Shown here: piece by piece, positions 54,437 through 64,000 of the stretch
Layout: each line of letters opens with the position of its first letter
How positions within the stretch are numbered: the first letter of the stretch is position 1
DNA from: Petrotoga sp. 9PWA.NaAc.5.4
GTDB lineage: Bacteria > Thermotogota > Thermotogae > Petrotogales > Petrotogaceae
Direction of reading: 5' to 3'
Assembly: GCF_002895485.1 (NCBI RefSeq)
Contig: NZ_AZRK01000001.1
Span: forward strand, 186,001-250,000
DNA: 64,000 nucleotides
Notes under the pieces: generated by a model
Told to the model about the DNA's origin: nothing
What the model saw: the letters and a program-made list of their open reading frames with translations, nothing else
Databases searched by the model: none
Made by a program: the position numbers and the translations under genes

Positions 54437-56413
54437 CTATCTATAATGAATTCTCATCTTGTTGATTATTTCATCAGGTATTTTTTTAATAAAATCATTT
54501 TCTTTTTTTACAAAGAAAAATGAATTTTTTATAAAAGGATTTGTTGTTCCCGTCAGTTGTTTTATAATGTAAAGTTCATCTTTAGCTCGAGTAATAGCAA
54601 CATAAAAAAGTCTCTCTTCTTCATCGAGTTTATTCTCTTTTATTGCTAAACCATTGGGAAAATCTCCTGGATTTACAGAAATAATTATTACGACTTTCCA
54701 TTCAAGACCTTTAGCTTGATGAACTGTAGTTAAAGTTATAAGATCTTTCTTTTCATTCACACCGCTTTCTATTATTCTTACATCTTCACTCAAAGTTAAC
54801 TCATCTAAAAAAGAAGCTATAGAATTATAACGAGAAGCAATTTCACTAAAACGTTCAATATCCATATTCCTTAATTTTGCATCATCGAAAGACAAATACG
54901 AATATTCTTTATAAAAGTCTTCGTATATTAAATCAATTACTTCATTTGGTTTTTTATCTTTACTTTCAAAAAGCTTTTGCAAAAATTTCAACGCATCTTT
55001 ATTTTTACTCAGAGGTGTAGTTTCCAATACCTCCAAAAAATTCTTTGTAGGCTCATTCATTAACGTTTCTTCTATTCTATTATATATTTTAGTTGCCGTC
55101 CTGTCCCCAATTCCTGCAAATAACTTTAAAATCCTCATCCAAGAGATTCTATCAAAAATGTTATAAGTAATCTTCAAAAAGCTTATTATATCTTTAATAT
55201 GAGCAGTTTCTGTAAATTTTAGACCTGACAATATTTTATAGGGAATGCCGCTTACATCTAATTTTTGTTGAACCGCCATAGAAAGCGAATGGGATCTATA
55301 AATTATTGCAATGTCTTCGTAATTTAACCCTTCTTCAACTTTCTCTTTTATGATTTTAACAACCGCATCAGCCTGTTCCAAATCATCAAAAGTTTCTATT
55401 ATAAAAGGTTTTAAATAACTTTTTCTATAGGATTTTAAGGTTTTTGGCACTGAATTAGAAGGCAACAAATAATTTATGAAATTTACAAGTTCCGCTGTGC
55501 TTCTATAATTTGTTTGTATTTTAAAAATTTTAGTATCTTCTTCTTCTATAAATTTTTTTATATTTTTGAAGTCTGCTCCTCTAAAAGAATATATACTTTG
55601 AGAATCGTCACCGACAACTATTAAATTACCATGAACACTTGAAAGTGCTTTTATTAAATCAATTTGGATCTTGTTTGTATCTTGAAATTCGTCAACTAAT
55701 ACATATTGAAACTGTTCGGCAATTTTTTTTAATATATCTCGATGAGTCATAAAAAGTTGCAAGGTGTTAACTAACAAATCGTCATAATCCATTGCGTTCA
55801 TATCTTTTTTTAATCGTGAATATATGCTCCATATTTGTTCAATGTCATTTTCATATTCTAACAAATAAGGCGCAACTTCCGAAAGACTTTCCCTTAAAGA
55901 TGTCAAAGTATTACAAGAATAACTTATAATTTTCATAATTACTTCTTCTTTCGGGAGCTTATATCTATCATCCACTTCTTGAACATATTCACTTCTTGCT
56001 ATTTTTAATAAATCTTTTGAATCTTGCGAATCTAAAATCGTATAGTCGTTACGATAACCAATGACTGTAGCATATTTTCGTAAAATTGTGTTACATATAT
56101 GATGAAATGTTCCTGCCAACATATTCTTTGTATCAACATTAGTTACTTGTTTCACTCTTTCTATCATCTGTTTTGCCGCTGCTCTTGTATATGTCACAAG
56201 AAGAATATTTTCAGGCTTTATGCCTAAATGAAATAGATAAGCTATTTTATAGGTAATAACTCTCGTTTTACCAGAACCCGGACCAGCCACTATTATCGAT
56301 TTACCCCTTGATTTTATTACAGCTTCAATTTGTTCTTCATCCAAAACTTTTTCTAAAAAGGGAGGAACTTTATTTTTTACATTCAAAATTTCATGATTTA
56401 CTTCATTTGACAT
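54437..56413 (-). CDS. UvrD/PcrA-like superfamily 1 DNA helicase
   Basis: ATP-dependent 3'-5' DNA helicase of the UvrD/Rep group, acting in repair or fork processing. Start ATG 56413 (MSNEVNHEILNVKNKVPPFL), 658 aa, after GGAG. Motifs: QIEAVIKSRGKSIIVAGPGSGKT (split: Q-motif and Walker A AGPGSGKTRVI), VLVDEFQDTNKIQ, DDSQSIYSFRGAD, TNYRSTAELVNFI, LTTVHQAKGLEWKVV and YVAITRAKDELYI. About 60-70 residues shorter than E. coli UvrD; the C-terminal tail that binds partners is missing. It follows rpoD with a decayed repeat between. Confidence 0.9.
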   Translation of the reverse strand: MSNEVNHEILNVKNKVPPFLEKVLDEEQIEAVIKSRGKSIIVAGPGSGKTRVITYKIAYLFHLGIKPENILLVTYTRAAAKQMIERVKQVTNVDTKNMLAGTFHHICNTILRKYATVIGYRNDYTILDSQDSKDLLKIARSEYVQEVDDRYKLPKEEVIMKIISYSCNTLTSLRESLSEVAPYLLEYENDIEQIWSIYSRLKKDMNAMDYDDLLVNTLQLFMTHRDILKKIAEQFQYVLVDEFQDTNKIQIDLIKALSSVHGNLIVVGDDSQSIYSFRGADFKNIKKFIEEEDTKIFKIQTNYRSTAELVNFINYLLPSNSVPKTLKSYRKSYLKPFIIETFDDLEQADAVVKIIKEKVEEGLNYEDIAIIYRSHSLSMAVQQKLDVSGIPYKILSGLKFTETAHIKDIISFLKITYNIFDRISWMRILKLFAGIGDRTATKIYNRIEETLMNEPTKNFLEVLETTPLSKNKDALKFLQKLFESKDKKPNEVIDLIYEDFYKEYSYLSFDDAKLRNMDIERFSEIASRYNSIASFLDELTLSEDVRIIESGVNEKKDLITLTTVHQAKGLEWKVVIIISVNPGDFPNGLAIKENKLDEEERLFYVAITRAKDELYIIKQLTGTTNPFIKNSFFFVKKENDFIKKIPDEIINKMRIHYR

Positions 56414-56442
56414 TACTAACTCTCCTAAATTTGCTTGAAATG

Positions 56443-56590
56443 CTATTTTTAGAAATTTAAAACCCAAGTTTTTATTAACGCTCGTTTATTCTAACTTATT
56501 CGACGCTTGTACCAGAAAGAAGGACTCTCTTTCAAACTCACTTTAAATTCAAAATATCGTTTTTCAAAAATCTTCATTTTAAAACAGGAA
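56443..56590 (+). repeat. Decayed dispersed leader element upstream of the helicase
   Basis: CTATTTTTAGAAATTTAAAA, then TTCTAACTTATTCGACGCTT, GTACCAGAAAGAAGGA, CTTTAAATTCAAAATATCG and TTTTTCAAAAATCTTC. The core hairpin is lost. It lies 29 bases from the helicase ATG and ends just after the rpoD stop side, in the common polarity. Confidence 0.6.
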
Positions 56591-56601
56591 TTATCAAAAA
56601 A

Positions 56602-57849
56602 TCAAAGCCCTTTTTTATCTATCATGTCGCTTATTTCTTTAAGTTGCATGCTTCTACTGGGATGTCTCAATTTTCTTAAAGCTTTCACTTCTATCTGTCT
56701 TATTCTTTCTCTTGTAACATTAAAAAAAGCCCCTACTTCCTCTAAGGTTTTCATTTTACCATCTAATAATCCATACCTCATCTTTAGGACAGCTGCTTCC
56801 TTAGGCCTTAATGTTTCTAAAACTTTTTCTATCTCTTCTCTTAATATCATTCGAACAGCTGTTTCTTCCGGCTTTTCAGCATTTACATCCTCTAAGAAGT
56901 CCCCTATGTAAGACTCTTCATCTTCTGAGTTACCAATAGGGGCATCAACAGAAATCGTTTCTTTGGTTGCCAAAAGAATCTCATCCATCTTTTCTAACGG
57001 TTTATCTAACAATCGTGCAAGTTCTTCTGTTGATGGATACTCTCCATTTTCTTGTAAATATTCTCTTATAACTTTATTCATTCTATTAATAGTTTCCACT
57101 AAATGCACAGGTATTCTTATGGTTCTTGCCTGATCAGCTATAGCCCTTGTAATAGCTTGTCTTATCCACCAAGTCGCATAAGTAGAAAACTTGAATCCTT
57201 TTTTCCAATCAAATTTATCAACAGCTTTCATTAACCCGATATTTCCTTCTTGAATTAAATCTAAAAAACTTAAACCTCTTCCAGTATATCTTTTGGCTAT
57301 ACTGATAACCAATCTTAAATTGGCTTTTACGAGTTCATCTTTTGCTTTTTTGTCGCCTTTTTTTGCTCTAATCGCTAATTGCCTTTCTTTTGAAGGAGTC
57401 AAAAGTTTTATCTTACCTATTTCCCTTAAATATATCTTTATTGGTTCATTTGTTAAATTGTTGTCAAATACTTGAGAATCTGTTTGTTCAAAAAGAAAAT
57501 CTAAATCTTCACTATAAAAACTATCTCTTTCATCCAAATCATTATCTTCCAATGAATTTTCTATAATTTGTATACCCTCAGTTTCCAACTTCTCATGTAT
57601 TTTTTCCAAAAATTCGCTATCTATGACATCTGCTAATTCTTCAGGTATGCAATCATCTATATCTTTATAAGTTATGACATTATCTTTTTCTTTCGCTAAT
57701 TTTAATAATCTATCTAATCCTTTTTCTAACTGACTTATATATTTATCTTTATCTCTTTTTATTATTATCTGATCTTTTCCTATAAACTCAACTTTCTCAA
57801 TGTCTTCGATGATTTCAGAAAAAGTGGTCTGTGTTTTAACTTTTTGCAT
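56602..57849 (-). CDS. rpoD: Primary RNA polymerase sigma factor (sigma-70 type)
   Basis: Housekeeping sigma factor, 415 aa. Region 1.2/2 begins [20 protein letters not shown]; region 2 has [40 protein letters not shown] and [20 protein letters not shown]. Region 3 and region 4 follow, with [20 protein letters not shown] and the helix-turn-helix [20 protein letters not shown] ending [12 protein letters not shown]. The N-terminal ~100 residues are acidic (region 1.1-like). Partner of dnaG upstream in the macromolecular-synthesis pair. Confidence 0.97.
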   Translation of the reverse strand: MQKVKTQTTFSEIIEDIEKVEFIGKDQIIIKRDKDKYISQLEKGLDRLLKLAKEKDNVITYKDIDDCIPEELADVIDSEFLEKIHEKLETEGIQIIENSLEDNDLDERDSFYSEDLDFLFEQTDSQVFDNNLTNEPIKIYLREIGKIKLLTPSKERQLAIRAKKGDKKAKDELVKANLRLVISIAKRYTGRGLSFLDLIQEGNIGLMKAVDKFDWKKGFKFSTYATWWIRQAITRAIADQARTIRIPVHLVETINRMNKVIREYLQENGEYPSTEELARLLDKPLEKMDEILLATKETISVDAPIGNSEDEESYIGDFLEDVNAEKPEETAVRMILREEIEKVLETLRPKEAAVLKMRYGLLDGKMKTLEEVGAFFNVTRERIRQIEVKALRKLRHPSRSMQLKEISDMIDKKGL

Positions 57850-57884
57850 GAGCTAATTTACCTCCATGTCAGACTCAATTTATA

Positions 57885-58093
57885 CTACCTTTAAAAATTC
57901 TAAAAATTAAGTTTTGCCAATATTTTAGTTTTAAATTTATTCAAGAATACCTTCTCACTTCTAATCCTTACTAATTCCTAATTTCTTTACCCTCTTCGGT
58001 ACTTGTACCTAAGGAAGAAGAGGGTTCCGCCCTGGACCCATTTTAAATTCAAATGCTTGTTTTCTGAAAATTTCCATTTCTAAAGTACCTAAA
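57885..58093 (+). repeat. Dispersed leader element between dnaG and rpoD
   Basis: CTACCTTTAAAAATTCTAAA, AAGTTTTGCCAATATTTTAG, TTCAAGAATACCTTC, TTCTAATCCTTACTAATTCC, TTCGGTACTTGTACC, AGGGTTCCGCCCTGGACCC, AAATGCTTGTTTTCTGAAAA and CATTTCTAAAGTACC. A near-complete copy in the usual polarity, about 35 bases from the rpoD ATG. Its far end abuts the dnaG stop codon. Confidence 0.88.
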
Positions 58094-58094
58094 T

Positions 58095-59837
58095 TCAATT
58101 TATAGTTTTAAGCTTGCTGTATAAACTTATTATTTGGGAAACTATCTGCGTTTTTTCTGATGGTTCTTCAGCCATATGCAACTTATTTTTCAGCTCTTCT
58201 ATTTGTCTATTAATTCTAAAACGCTTAATGCTTTCTTTTAAGGAAGATAAAATCCTTTCTGGATCAAAATAATAGTCAATTTTCCATATTTCTGTTATCA
58301 AATTACTTAATTCAGGAGAAGCATTTTCTAATATGAACCCAAGATTATTGTTTTCTTCCATCAATTTTAAAAATTCTTTAATTACACTATCTTGAAAATC
58401 TTTTTCGTTAAAGAAATCTTTTAATATATTCTGATACTGTGGATATTTTATCCAAAGGTATAAGTAAGACTTTGCAATATCGTATCTTATTCCTTTTTCC
58501 AAAGATAATTGATTATTTGCAAGAAATGAATCGTTTTTTTTCAGTCCAAGAGGTTCTTTATTTATAAAATTAGAAGCCCTTTCAAAGATTTTTTGTATGT
58601 AGTTTTTATCTTTTAAAGTTTTTTCAGAAACGACTTCTAAAAAACTGTTTAAATAACTTAATCTTCCAGCATTCTCAAATTTTTTGTACCAGATAGTCAT
58701 CTCTTGTAAAAATTTTTCCAATCCAAAATCATTGCTCAAATCATATTTTTCGGCATAATAATCTACAATAAACTCATGAAATTTATACGAAGTTTTTAGT
58801 ATTTCTGCTATATAACTCTTATCTTTTTTCTTAACTAACTCATCAGGATCCTTCGCCGGATATTTAGCTACTGCTATTTGAAAATCTTTAGAATATAAGG
58901 CTTCTATAGTAGATAAAGTAGCTTTTTTACCAGCTTCATCCATGTCATACATCGTTATTATTTTATTTGTAGACTTTAAAATATCAAGAGCATGATCTTT
59001 AGTAAAAGAAGAACCTAAAATTGCAGTTGTATTTTTAAATCCTAATTTGTAAAGAGAAATTACATCAAAATAACCTTCTACTATTATTGCAAAATCATTT
59101 TCTTTTATAAATTTTTTTGTCTTGTAATACATATACAAAATCTTTGATTTTTTAAAAAATCGATTTTCAGAAGAATTTATATATTTTGGAAGATTTTCAT
59201 TTTCGTTTATTAGTCTTCCGGAAAATCCTACCAACAATCCCGAATTATCTCTAATCGGTATAATCAAACGGTTATAAAAAAATTCTTTATCCTCTAAAAT
59301 CAACCTGTTATTAATTGCAATCTGCTTATCAAACATGTTTTCTTCAAGAACTTTTTTTACTTCATTACCATTTGCAAACCCCAACTCAAACTCTTCAACT
59401 AAATCCTTATCAATACCTCTTTTATTTAAATACTTCCAAACTGAACTATAAGATGGCAAATTTAAAAGAGTATTGGTATAAAGCTTTGAAACTTCTTCAT
59501 TTAAAAGAATTTCATCAGGAACAGAATTTTGATTTAACTCAACCGTGATTCCTGCATAAGATCCCAATTTTTTTAAAGCTTCTAAAAAACTAATCTGCTC
59601 ATATTTTTCTAAAAAAGTTATTACATCTCCATGCGCCCCACATCCAAAACAATGAAAAGTTTGTGTATCTGGAAAAATATAAAAAGAAGGAGTATCTTCA
59701 GTATGAAAAGGACATAAGGCAGAATAATTCTTACCTTTTTTGTTCAAAGATAAATAAGAATTGACGAAATCTACAATGTCTACTTTATTCTTAATTTCGT
59801 CAATTACTTTTCTGATATTATCATAATCTTTTTTCAT
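58095..59837 (-). CDS. dnaG: DNA primase
   Basis: Synthesises RNA primers for replication. 580 aa: N-terminal CHC2 zinc ribbon (CPFHTEDTPSFYIF, HCFGCGAHGD, residues ~43-70), Toprim domain (FAIIVEGYFDVISLYKLGFK with catalytic Glu, ITMYDMDEAGKKA) and a C-terminal helical domain that should bind DnaB. ATG at 59837. Operon with rpsI upstream and rpoD downstream, as in T. maritima and many bacteria. Confidence 0.97.
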   Translation of the reverse strand: MKKDYDNIRKVIDEIKNKVDIVDFVNSYLSLNKKGKNYSALCPFHTEDTPSFYIFPDTQTFHCFGCGAHGDVITFLEKYEQISFLEALKKLGSYAGITVELNQNSVPDEILLNEEVSKLYTNTLLNLPSYSSVWKYLNKRGIDKDLVEEFELGFANGNEVKKVLEENMFDKQIAINNRLILEDKEFFYNRLIIPIRDNSGLLVGFSGRLINENENLPKYINSSENRFFKKSKILYMYYKTKKFIKENDFAIIVEGYFDVISLYKLGFKNTTAILGSSFTKDHALDILKSTNKIITMYDMDEAGKKATLSTIEALYSKDFQIAVAKYPAKDPDELVKKKDKSYIAEILKTSYKFHEFIVDYYAEKYDLSNDFGLEKFLQEMTIWYKKFENAGRLSYLNSFLEVVSEKTLKDKNYIQKIFERASNFINKEPLGLKKNDSFLANNQLSLEKGIRYDIAKSYLYLWIKYPQYQNILKDFFNEKDFQDSVIKEFLKLMEENNNLGFILENASPELSNLITEIWKIDYYFDPERILSSLKESIKRFRINRQIEELKNKLHMAEEPSEKTQIVSQIISLYSKLKTIN

Positions 59838-59915
59838 TGTAATTCACTTATCCTTGTGAACCACAATTTTTTTAAACCCGAAAGAAAATCAGGAAAGAAT
59901 TCTATATATAAGATA

Positions 59916-60323
59916 TTATCTCTTGGAAAATTGTGGTCTTTTTCTTGCTTTTCTTAAACCGTATTTTTTCCTCTCGACTTCCCTGGGATCTCTCTTTAAA
60001 AGACCTTCTTTTTTCAAAATAGGCCTCAATGATTGATCGTATTGAAGTAACGCTCTTGCTATTCCTAAACTAATAGCTCCGGCTTGACCACTTAAACCTC
60101 CACCATTTACTCTTATCACTAAATCAAATTGATCTTTTAAATTTGTAACATAGAGTGGCTTTAAAGCCGCTATTTCCCATACTTCGTTTCCTATAAGATA
60201 ATCAACCAATTTTTCATATTCTTTACCATTTACTTTAACTTTACCGGTTCCCGGCCTCAAATGAACTCTTGCAACTGAAGTTTTTCTCCTACCTGTTCCA
60301 TAATATTCAACAAGATCCGCCAT
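59916..60323 (-). CDS. rpsI: Ribosomal protein S9
   Basis: 30S head protein whose C-terminal tail reaches the P-site tRNA. 135 aa: [40 protein letters not shown] and [20 protein letters not shown], with the final KR. ATG; 16 bases after rplM. Confidence 0.97.
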   Translation of the reverse strand: MADLVEYYGTGRRKTSVARVHLRPGTGKVKVNGKEYEKLVDYLIGNEVWEIAALKPLYVTNLKDQFDLVIRVNGGGLSGQAGAISLGIARALLQYDQSLRPILKKEGLLKRDPREVERKKYGLRKARKRPQFSKR

Positions 60324-60339
60324 TACTTTGACCTCCTAA

Positions 60340-60795
60340 TTAAATTTTTTCTAAATCTATCTTCTTAGGATTTTGTGCTTGATGTGGATGATTTGGCCCC
60401 GAATATATTTTTAATTTTTTTATCATCTGTTTCCCTAAGATAGTTTTTGGCATCATACCTTTAATAGCTAATCTTAATACCTTTTCCGGCTGACGCGTAA
60501 TCATTTTTTCATACGAAATTTCTTTCAATCCACCCGGATATCCACTATAATGTCTATAAACTTTTTGAGCTTCTTTTTTCCCAGATAAATTTATTTTATC
60601 TGCATTTACAATAATAACAAAATCACCTGTGTCTACATGAGGTGTGTAAATTGGCTTATGTTTACCTTGTAATATTTTAGATACTCTTGAAGCAATTCTT
60701 CCAAGAGTATGACCTTCTGCATCCACCAAATACCACTCTCTTTTTATTTGCCCTTTCTTAGCTTGATAAGAGGGCTGAACTAATTTGGAATTCAA
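60340..60795 (-). CDS. rplM: Ribosomal protein L13
   Basis: Early-assembly 50S protein. 151 aa: [60 protein letters not shown] and [23 protein letters not shown] with GGAGGTTTTTGAATTG. Paired with rpsI. Confidence 0.97.
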   Translation of the reverse strand: MNSKLVQPSYQAKKGQIKREWYLVDAEGHTLGRIASRVSKILQGKHKPIYTPHVDTGDFVIIVNADKINLSGKKEAQKVYRHYSGYPGGLKEISYEKMITRQPEKVLRLAIKGMMPKTILGKQMIKKLKIYSGPNHPHQAQNPKKIDLEKI

Positions 60796-60865
60796 TTCAA
60801 AAACCTCCTTATTGTTTTCTTTTTTTCTAACTTCTTCAGCACTTGTAACCGATAGAAGGCCTCAA

Positions 60866-61417
60866 CTACTTTAAAAGCGCGTAATTAGTAATCTTAGTTT
60901 TCTTAAAAATAATATGAGCAATCAATGAGTCAGCAAAAAACTTAATGAAATTAAAAAGTAACACTAACCAAAAAAATATTTGCAAATTTATTCCCAAACT
61001 ATTAACAAACATATCAGTAGGTTGATTAGTATAAATAGGTATAGAAACAAAATAATTTAATAAATAAGCTACTATTCCTGTTAGAATTGAAGTTATAACA
61101 TAATTGATCCATATATTAATTTTAATTTTGTTTTTTAAAAAGTATAAAAGAGTAATGAAAGTAGTACCTGCGATAAAATTCATGAAAATTCCTATGAGCC
61201 CACCGTCACCTGATCGAAAAATAAACAAAAAGCTCTTTATTATCAAAGTGAAAAAACCAGGCACATAACCATATACCATGGTCATCAAGATTATTAAACT
61301 GTCACTTGGATCAAATTTTAAAAAAGGCAATAAAGGTATAATGGGAAATTCTATAAAAGTTAAAAGGAACGATAATGCGCCAAATATACCTATCAAAGCC
61401 AATCTACGACTTTTCAT
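60866..61417 (-). CDS. ribU: Riboflavin ECF transporter S component (RibU-type)
   Basis: A 183-aa membrane protein with about six hydrophobic segments: the substrate-binding S component of an energy-coupling-factor transporter. Matches RibU: RLALIGIFGALSFLLTFIEF, LPFLKFDPSDSLIILMTMVY (the Pro/Asp loop) and GLIGIFMNFIAGTTFITLLY. T. maritima has RibU between the L27 and L13 genes, the same place as here. The A/A' ATPases and T component are elsewhere. ATG; 5 bases after rpmA. Ligand inferred from family, not shown by the sequence. Confidence 0.8.
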   Translation of the reverse strand: MKSRRLALIGIFGALSFLLTFIEFPIIPLLPFLKFDPSDSLIILMTMVYGYVPGFFTLIIKSFLFIFRSGDGGLIGIFMNFIAGTTFITLLYFLKNKIKINIWINYVITSILTGIVAYLLNYFVSIPIYTNQPTDMFVNSLGINLQIFFWLVLLFNFIKFFADSLIAHIIFKKTKITNYALLK

Positions 61418-61422
61418 TTCAT

Positions 61423-61695
61423 TTACACTCTTTCTTGATCATATACACTTACATATTTTCTATTATTTTTTGTCTCAAATTTTACAACCCCATTAATTTT
61501 TGCATAAATGGTGAAATCTCTTCCCAATCCAACATTATTTCCCGGATGTATTTTTGTACCCCTTTGTCTAACTATTATTGATCCCGCATTTACTCTTTTG
61601 CCTTCAGATGCTTTTACACCAAGATATTTAGGATTACTATCTTTTTTATTCCAATCTGAACTTTTTTTTGCGAAAAGTTGTAAATTAATTTTCAT
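61423..61695 (-). CDS. rpmA: Ribosomal protein L27 with Prp-cleavable N-terminus
   Basis: 50S protein whose N-terminus reaches the peptidyl transferase centre. 90 aa: [60 protein letters not shown]. The leading NLQLFA is the cleavage motif known from Firmicutes and relatives, cut after Phe8 by the Prp protease encoded next door. After the cut the usual His/Gly-rich start (HKKG) is replaced by KKSSDW, which is unusual. ATG; 4-base overlap with prp. Confidence 0.95.
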   Translation of the reverse strand: MKINLQLFAKKSSDWNKKDSNPKYLGVKASEGKRVNAGSIIVRQRGTKIHPGNNVGLGRDFTIYAKINGVVKFETKNNRKYVSVYDQERV

Positions 61696-61991
61696 GATCT
61701 AACCTCCACTTTGATATTTCTTGGATAATCCTTAGATATTGACTTCAAACTTTCAATTAAGTAATATATCATTTTTATGGAAAAATCCGTACTCTTTGTA
61801 ACTTTAATTTCTAAATATCCATCGGCTTTATTATAATCACCCACGCCTTCTCTTTTTAATATTTCGGCTACAAATTGTGATAAAGAACTAACTGCACTAC
61901 AAACTATATCTCTTCCATAAGATGAAAAGAGAGCATGTCCCCTTATCTCAACTCGAGGCATTTGCGAATAATAATAAATTACCTTTATCAT
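61692..61991 (-). CDS. prp: Prp ribosomal-processing cysteine protease
   Basis: Cleaves the N-terminal extension of L27. The 99-aa protein has the catalytic pair His19 (IRGHALF) and Cys31 ([14 protein letters not shown]) of the YsxB/Prp family, between rplU and rpmA as in Firmicutes. The ATG at 61991 has a weak SD, 11 bases after the rplU stop. It overlaps rpmA by 4 bases, fitting coupled synthesis of enzyme and substrate. Confidence 0.93.
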   Translation of the reverse strand: MIKVIYYYSQMPRVEIRGHALFSSYGRDIVCSAVSSLSQFVAEILKREGVGDYNKADGYLEIKVTKSTDFSIKMIYYLIESLKSISKDYPRNIKVEVRS

Positions 61992-62002
61992 ATTAAATCA
62001 AA

Positions 62003-62317
62003 TTATCCTTGAATTTCTTTGACTTTTAATGCAGTGTATGGTTGTCTATGACCTTTTTTTCGTCTATAATTTTTTCTTCCCTCAAATTTTACTATTTGAA
62101 CTTTCCTATCCTTGCCATGTTCAACAACTTCAGCTACAACTTTAGCGCCATCAACGTAAGGGGTTCCCACTTTAGAATTTTCATCAGTTTTTAAGAATAA
62201 TACTTTATCTAATGTAATTTCATCGCCAGCTTCAACGCTTTTTACTTTTTCTACATATATAATCTGCTCTTCTTCTACTTTATATTGCTTACCACCAACA
62301 TCAACAATAGCGTACAC
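62003..62317 (-). CDS. rplU: Ribosomal protein L21
   Basis: 50S protein, 104 aa from GTG 62317 ([20 protein letters not shown]), seven bases after GGAGG. A possible earlier start ~11 codons upstream lies in the SD region and is not family-like. [40 protein letters not shown] and RQPYTALKV end. First gene of the rplU-prp-rpmA unit. Confidence 0.95.
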   Translation of the reverse strand: MYAIVDVGGKQYKVEEEQIIYVEKVKSVEAGDEITLDKVLFLKTDENSKVGTPYVDGAKVVAEVVEHGKDRKVQIVKFEGRKNYRRKKGHRQPYTALKVKEIQG

Positions 62318-62347
62318 AAGTACACCTCCTCTTTCTATAATAATACT

Positions 62348-62420
62348 CACTTTAAAAATTCTAAAACTTAAGTTTTATTAATATTTTAGTTTTGATTTTT
62401 TATACAATTACGCAACTATT
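62348..62420 (+). repeat. Dispersed leader element, 5' end only, upstream of rplU
   Basis: CACTTTAAAAATTCTAAAAC, TTAAGTTTTATTAATATTTT and TAGTTTTGATTTTTTATACA match the proximal ~70 bases of other copies; the rest is absent. The proximal end is 30 bases from the rplU GTG. In 62318-62502 nothing else is seen. Confidence 0.65.
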
Positions 62421-62502
62421 AGGTGAAGAAACATCAATTAGAAAAATCCATCTGATTATTTTACCATCTAAATCATTTTAAAACATTAAATATTTGTTAA
62501 TT

Positions 62503-64000
62503 TTAAAAAAAATCAGCAAGATTTTTACTACTCAAAAAATCTTCTACTATTTTAGCCTGATCAGGATATATATATTTTAACTGATAATAAATTTCTTGGA
62601 GCTTTTGCAAAATATTTTGATTAAGAGTTAAATTATCCAGGTAACTCTTTAAATCATATCCATTTTGTATAAAAGCATAAGGATCTTCTAAAAAATCAAC
62701 TAAGTTTTCCTCTTCCCATTGGAGCACTAACTTAGCAACGTCTGGATAAATAAACTCTATTGAACTAACAGAATCTTTTATCTTCTCTTTTAACTCAAAA
62801 TAAGAATAATTAAGTTTTATAGAATTTAAAAAAGTTAAAACATCTTTTCCACTGGCAATAAATTCAAGTGGATCATCAAAAAAGGAAATTGCTGCATTCA
62901 GGTCCTGCAAACTCGAAAACACAGGAACACCTTTGCTTTCTCCCAAATAAAGAAATGACATTGCTATATTCTTAGCAATAGGTACAGCCGTTGTTGAAGA
63001 TAAAATATTTTTCCCTTTTACAATAACAGAAAAAACTTCTTTTCCCGTATATCCTACAAACCATGCAGATTCTTCAGAAGTTCCTGTTTTACCATGTAAT
63101 TCAATATCCTTAATGTTTGCGGATTTTGCAGTTCCTTCCAAAACGACACTTCTCAATAACGAATTCATTTTTGAATAACTTTCATTTTTTATACTGTTTA
63201 CTTTTCTTTCAATCTTAGGGTATCTTTTGTATATTAAGTTCCCTTTTCTATCGTAAACTTCTGAAATTACATAAGTAGATGGAATTATTCCATAATTCGG
63301 AAAAATTGTATAAGCTTTTGCTAAATCATGTGGACTTGTCTCTACTGTCCCTAAAGATATAGTTAAATCATTTGGATAATTACCTATGAGCCCAATATCT
63401 TGTAAAAGAAAATTGGTTATCGTTTCTATAGATTTTTGAGGAGAAATATCAATGTGCATCGCCAAATAAATAGAAGGAATATTTATAGAATTTATGAGGG
63501 CTTCTTTTAAAGTCACACTTCCTCTAAAAGTATTATCAAAATTTTTTGGTTGCCAATCACCAAATTTCATAGGTTGATCGGGTAAAACCGTATAATCTTG
63601 ATATCCTTTTTCAAAAGCTAAAAGATAATAAAATGGCTTTATCGCCGAACCTATTTGTCTCTTAGAATAAAACGTATCAAACTCTCCACCCCAAAAACTT
63701 AAAATTTCCCCCGTTTTATTGTTTAGAACAATTGCAGAAGAACTGGCATCTAAGCTGACAGAATCAAAAAGGTTTTTATTATAAGTTGTTTTTATTGTAT
63801 AACCACCACCAGCTAATCCGATCTGTTTTTCTTCAGATTTTATTCTGTATATTAAATTCAAATACTTATCCTGCGAAGATGAAGACGGAGAATAAAAAAT
63901 TAAATTGTCTATTTCTTGTGCTATACTCTCTTTACTATTCATCAAAAAATTATCAGGGAGAGAATTTAAGAGAATATGGGCTTGTTCTTTAGCCCTTTCT
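62503..64000 (-). CDS. Class A penicillin-binding protein, C-terminal part (5' end outside window)
   Basis: The frame is open to the window edge. The first visible residues (AKEQAHILLNSLPDNF) look like the end of the glycosyltransferase domain, so this is probably a bifunctional PBP1-type enzyme. The transpeptidase domain shows SxxK (KRQIGSAIKPFYYLLAF), SxN (SINIP) and KTG (ELHGKTGTSEESAWFVGY). It makes and cross-links peptidoglycan in the periplasm. A TTG and ATG near 63945 are internal. The C-terminal tail (~140 residues) is rich in charged residues and unknown. Confidence 0.88.
   Translation of the reverse strand, partial: ERAKEQAHILLNSLPDNFLMNSKESIAQEIDNLIFYSPSSSSQDKYLNLIYRIKSEEKQIGLAGGGYTIKTTYNKNLFDSVSLDASSSAIVLNNKTGEILSFWGGEFDTFYSKRQIGSAIKPFYYLLAFEKGYQDYTVLPDQPMKFGDWQPKNFDNTFRGSVTLKEALINSINIPSIYLAMHIDISPQKSIETITNFLLQDIGLIGNYPNDLTISLGTVETSPHDLAKAYTIFPNYGIIPSTYVISEVYDRKGNLIYKRYPKIERKVNSIKNESYSKMNSLLRSVVLEGTAKSANIKDIELHGKTGTSEESAWFVGYTGKEVFSVIVKGKNILSSTTAVPIAKNIAMSFLYLGESKGVPVFSSLQDLNAAISFFDDPLEFIASGKDVLTFLNSIKLNYSYFELKEKIKDSVSSIEFIYPDVAKLVLQWEEENLVDFLEDPYAFIQNGYDLKSYLDNLTLNQNILQKLQEIYYQLKYIYPDQAKIVEDFLSSKNLADFF

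Overview
The window is AT-rich (by eye roughly one third G+C) bacterial chromosome, most like a member of the Thermotogota near Petrotoga. The assignment is by recognition, not database search. It rests on the fused str/S10/spc/alpha ribosomal super-operon on one strand, the order rplU-prp-rpmA-ribU-rplM-rpsI-dnaG-rpoD that I recall from Thermotoga maritima, L27 with a cleavable N-terminus next to its Prp protease, a short DnaE-type polymerase, zinc-type S14 and L36, a SAM-I riboswitch on sulfur-amino-acid genes, and an F-type ATP synthase whose c subunit has a two-carboxylate ion site.

Layout. 1-5.4 kb: the C-terminal part of a chemotaxis receptor, acetate kinase, then metY-metA behind a SAM-I riboswitch. 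5.4-11.4 kb: a plus-strand operon lspA-rluD-dnaE-like-glycosyltransferase-flippase-like gene, meeting a divergent GlpX-like gene stop-to-stop. 12.4-13.5 kb: about 1 kb of noncoding DNA with four tandem ~219-bp repeats. 13.5-16.1 kb: M18 aminopeptidase and two unknown genes. 16.1-23.4 kb: the complete F1Fo ATP synthase operon atpZ-I-B-E-F-H-A-G-D-C (minus). 23.4-29.3 kb: an accessory block with a decayed Rpn-type transposase fragment, a PrcB-domain protein, a subtilisin-like lipoprotein and an Fn3-like lipoprotein. 29.7-32.7 kb: an MTA/SAH deaminase-type amidohydrolase, a small secreted protein, a radical SAM protein and RNase P RNA. 32.7-54.4 kb: rpsL to rplQ including fusA, tuf, secY, adk, map, infA and rpoA. 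54.4-64 kb: a UvrD-like helicase, rpoD, dnaG, rpsI, rplM, ribU, rpmA, prp, rplU and a class A penicillin-binding protein cut by the window edge.

The most unusual feature is a dispersed ~160-220-bp noncoding element with inverted ends (ACTTTAGAAAT / ATTTCTAAAGT), an inner partial palindrome and a central GGGC-TCC-GCCC hairpin. Full, tandem or decayed copies lie in at least 12 leaders (ackA, glpX-like, atpB, the PrcB-like gene, rpsK, infA, rplO, rplP, tuf, the helicase, rpoD, rplU). All share one orientation relative to the gene they precede, and in nearly all the gene-proximal end lies about 28-35 bases upstream of the start codon. A single proximal end also sits in the metY leader. Several copies interrupt the otherwise compact ribosomal super-operon. 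The proximal end is itself a near-perfect palindrome, TTTAGAA-N-TTCTAAA. Whether this is a MITE-like element, a mobile regulatory cassette or an RNA processing/operator site cannot be settled from one window, but the positional regularity is the main lead.

Other leads: a probable hairpin-bridged Shine-Dalgarno at rpsL, two putative paralogous nitrilase-like proteins without the catalytic Cys, a GlpX homologue with Lys at two metal-ligand positions, and a DnaE with a decayed PHP domain.
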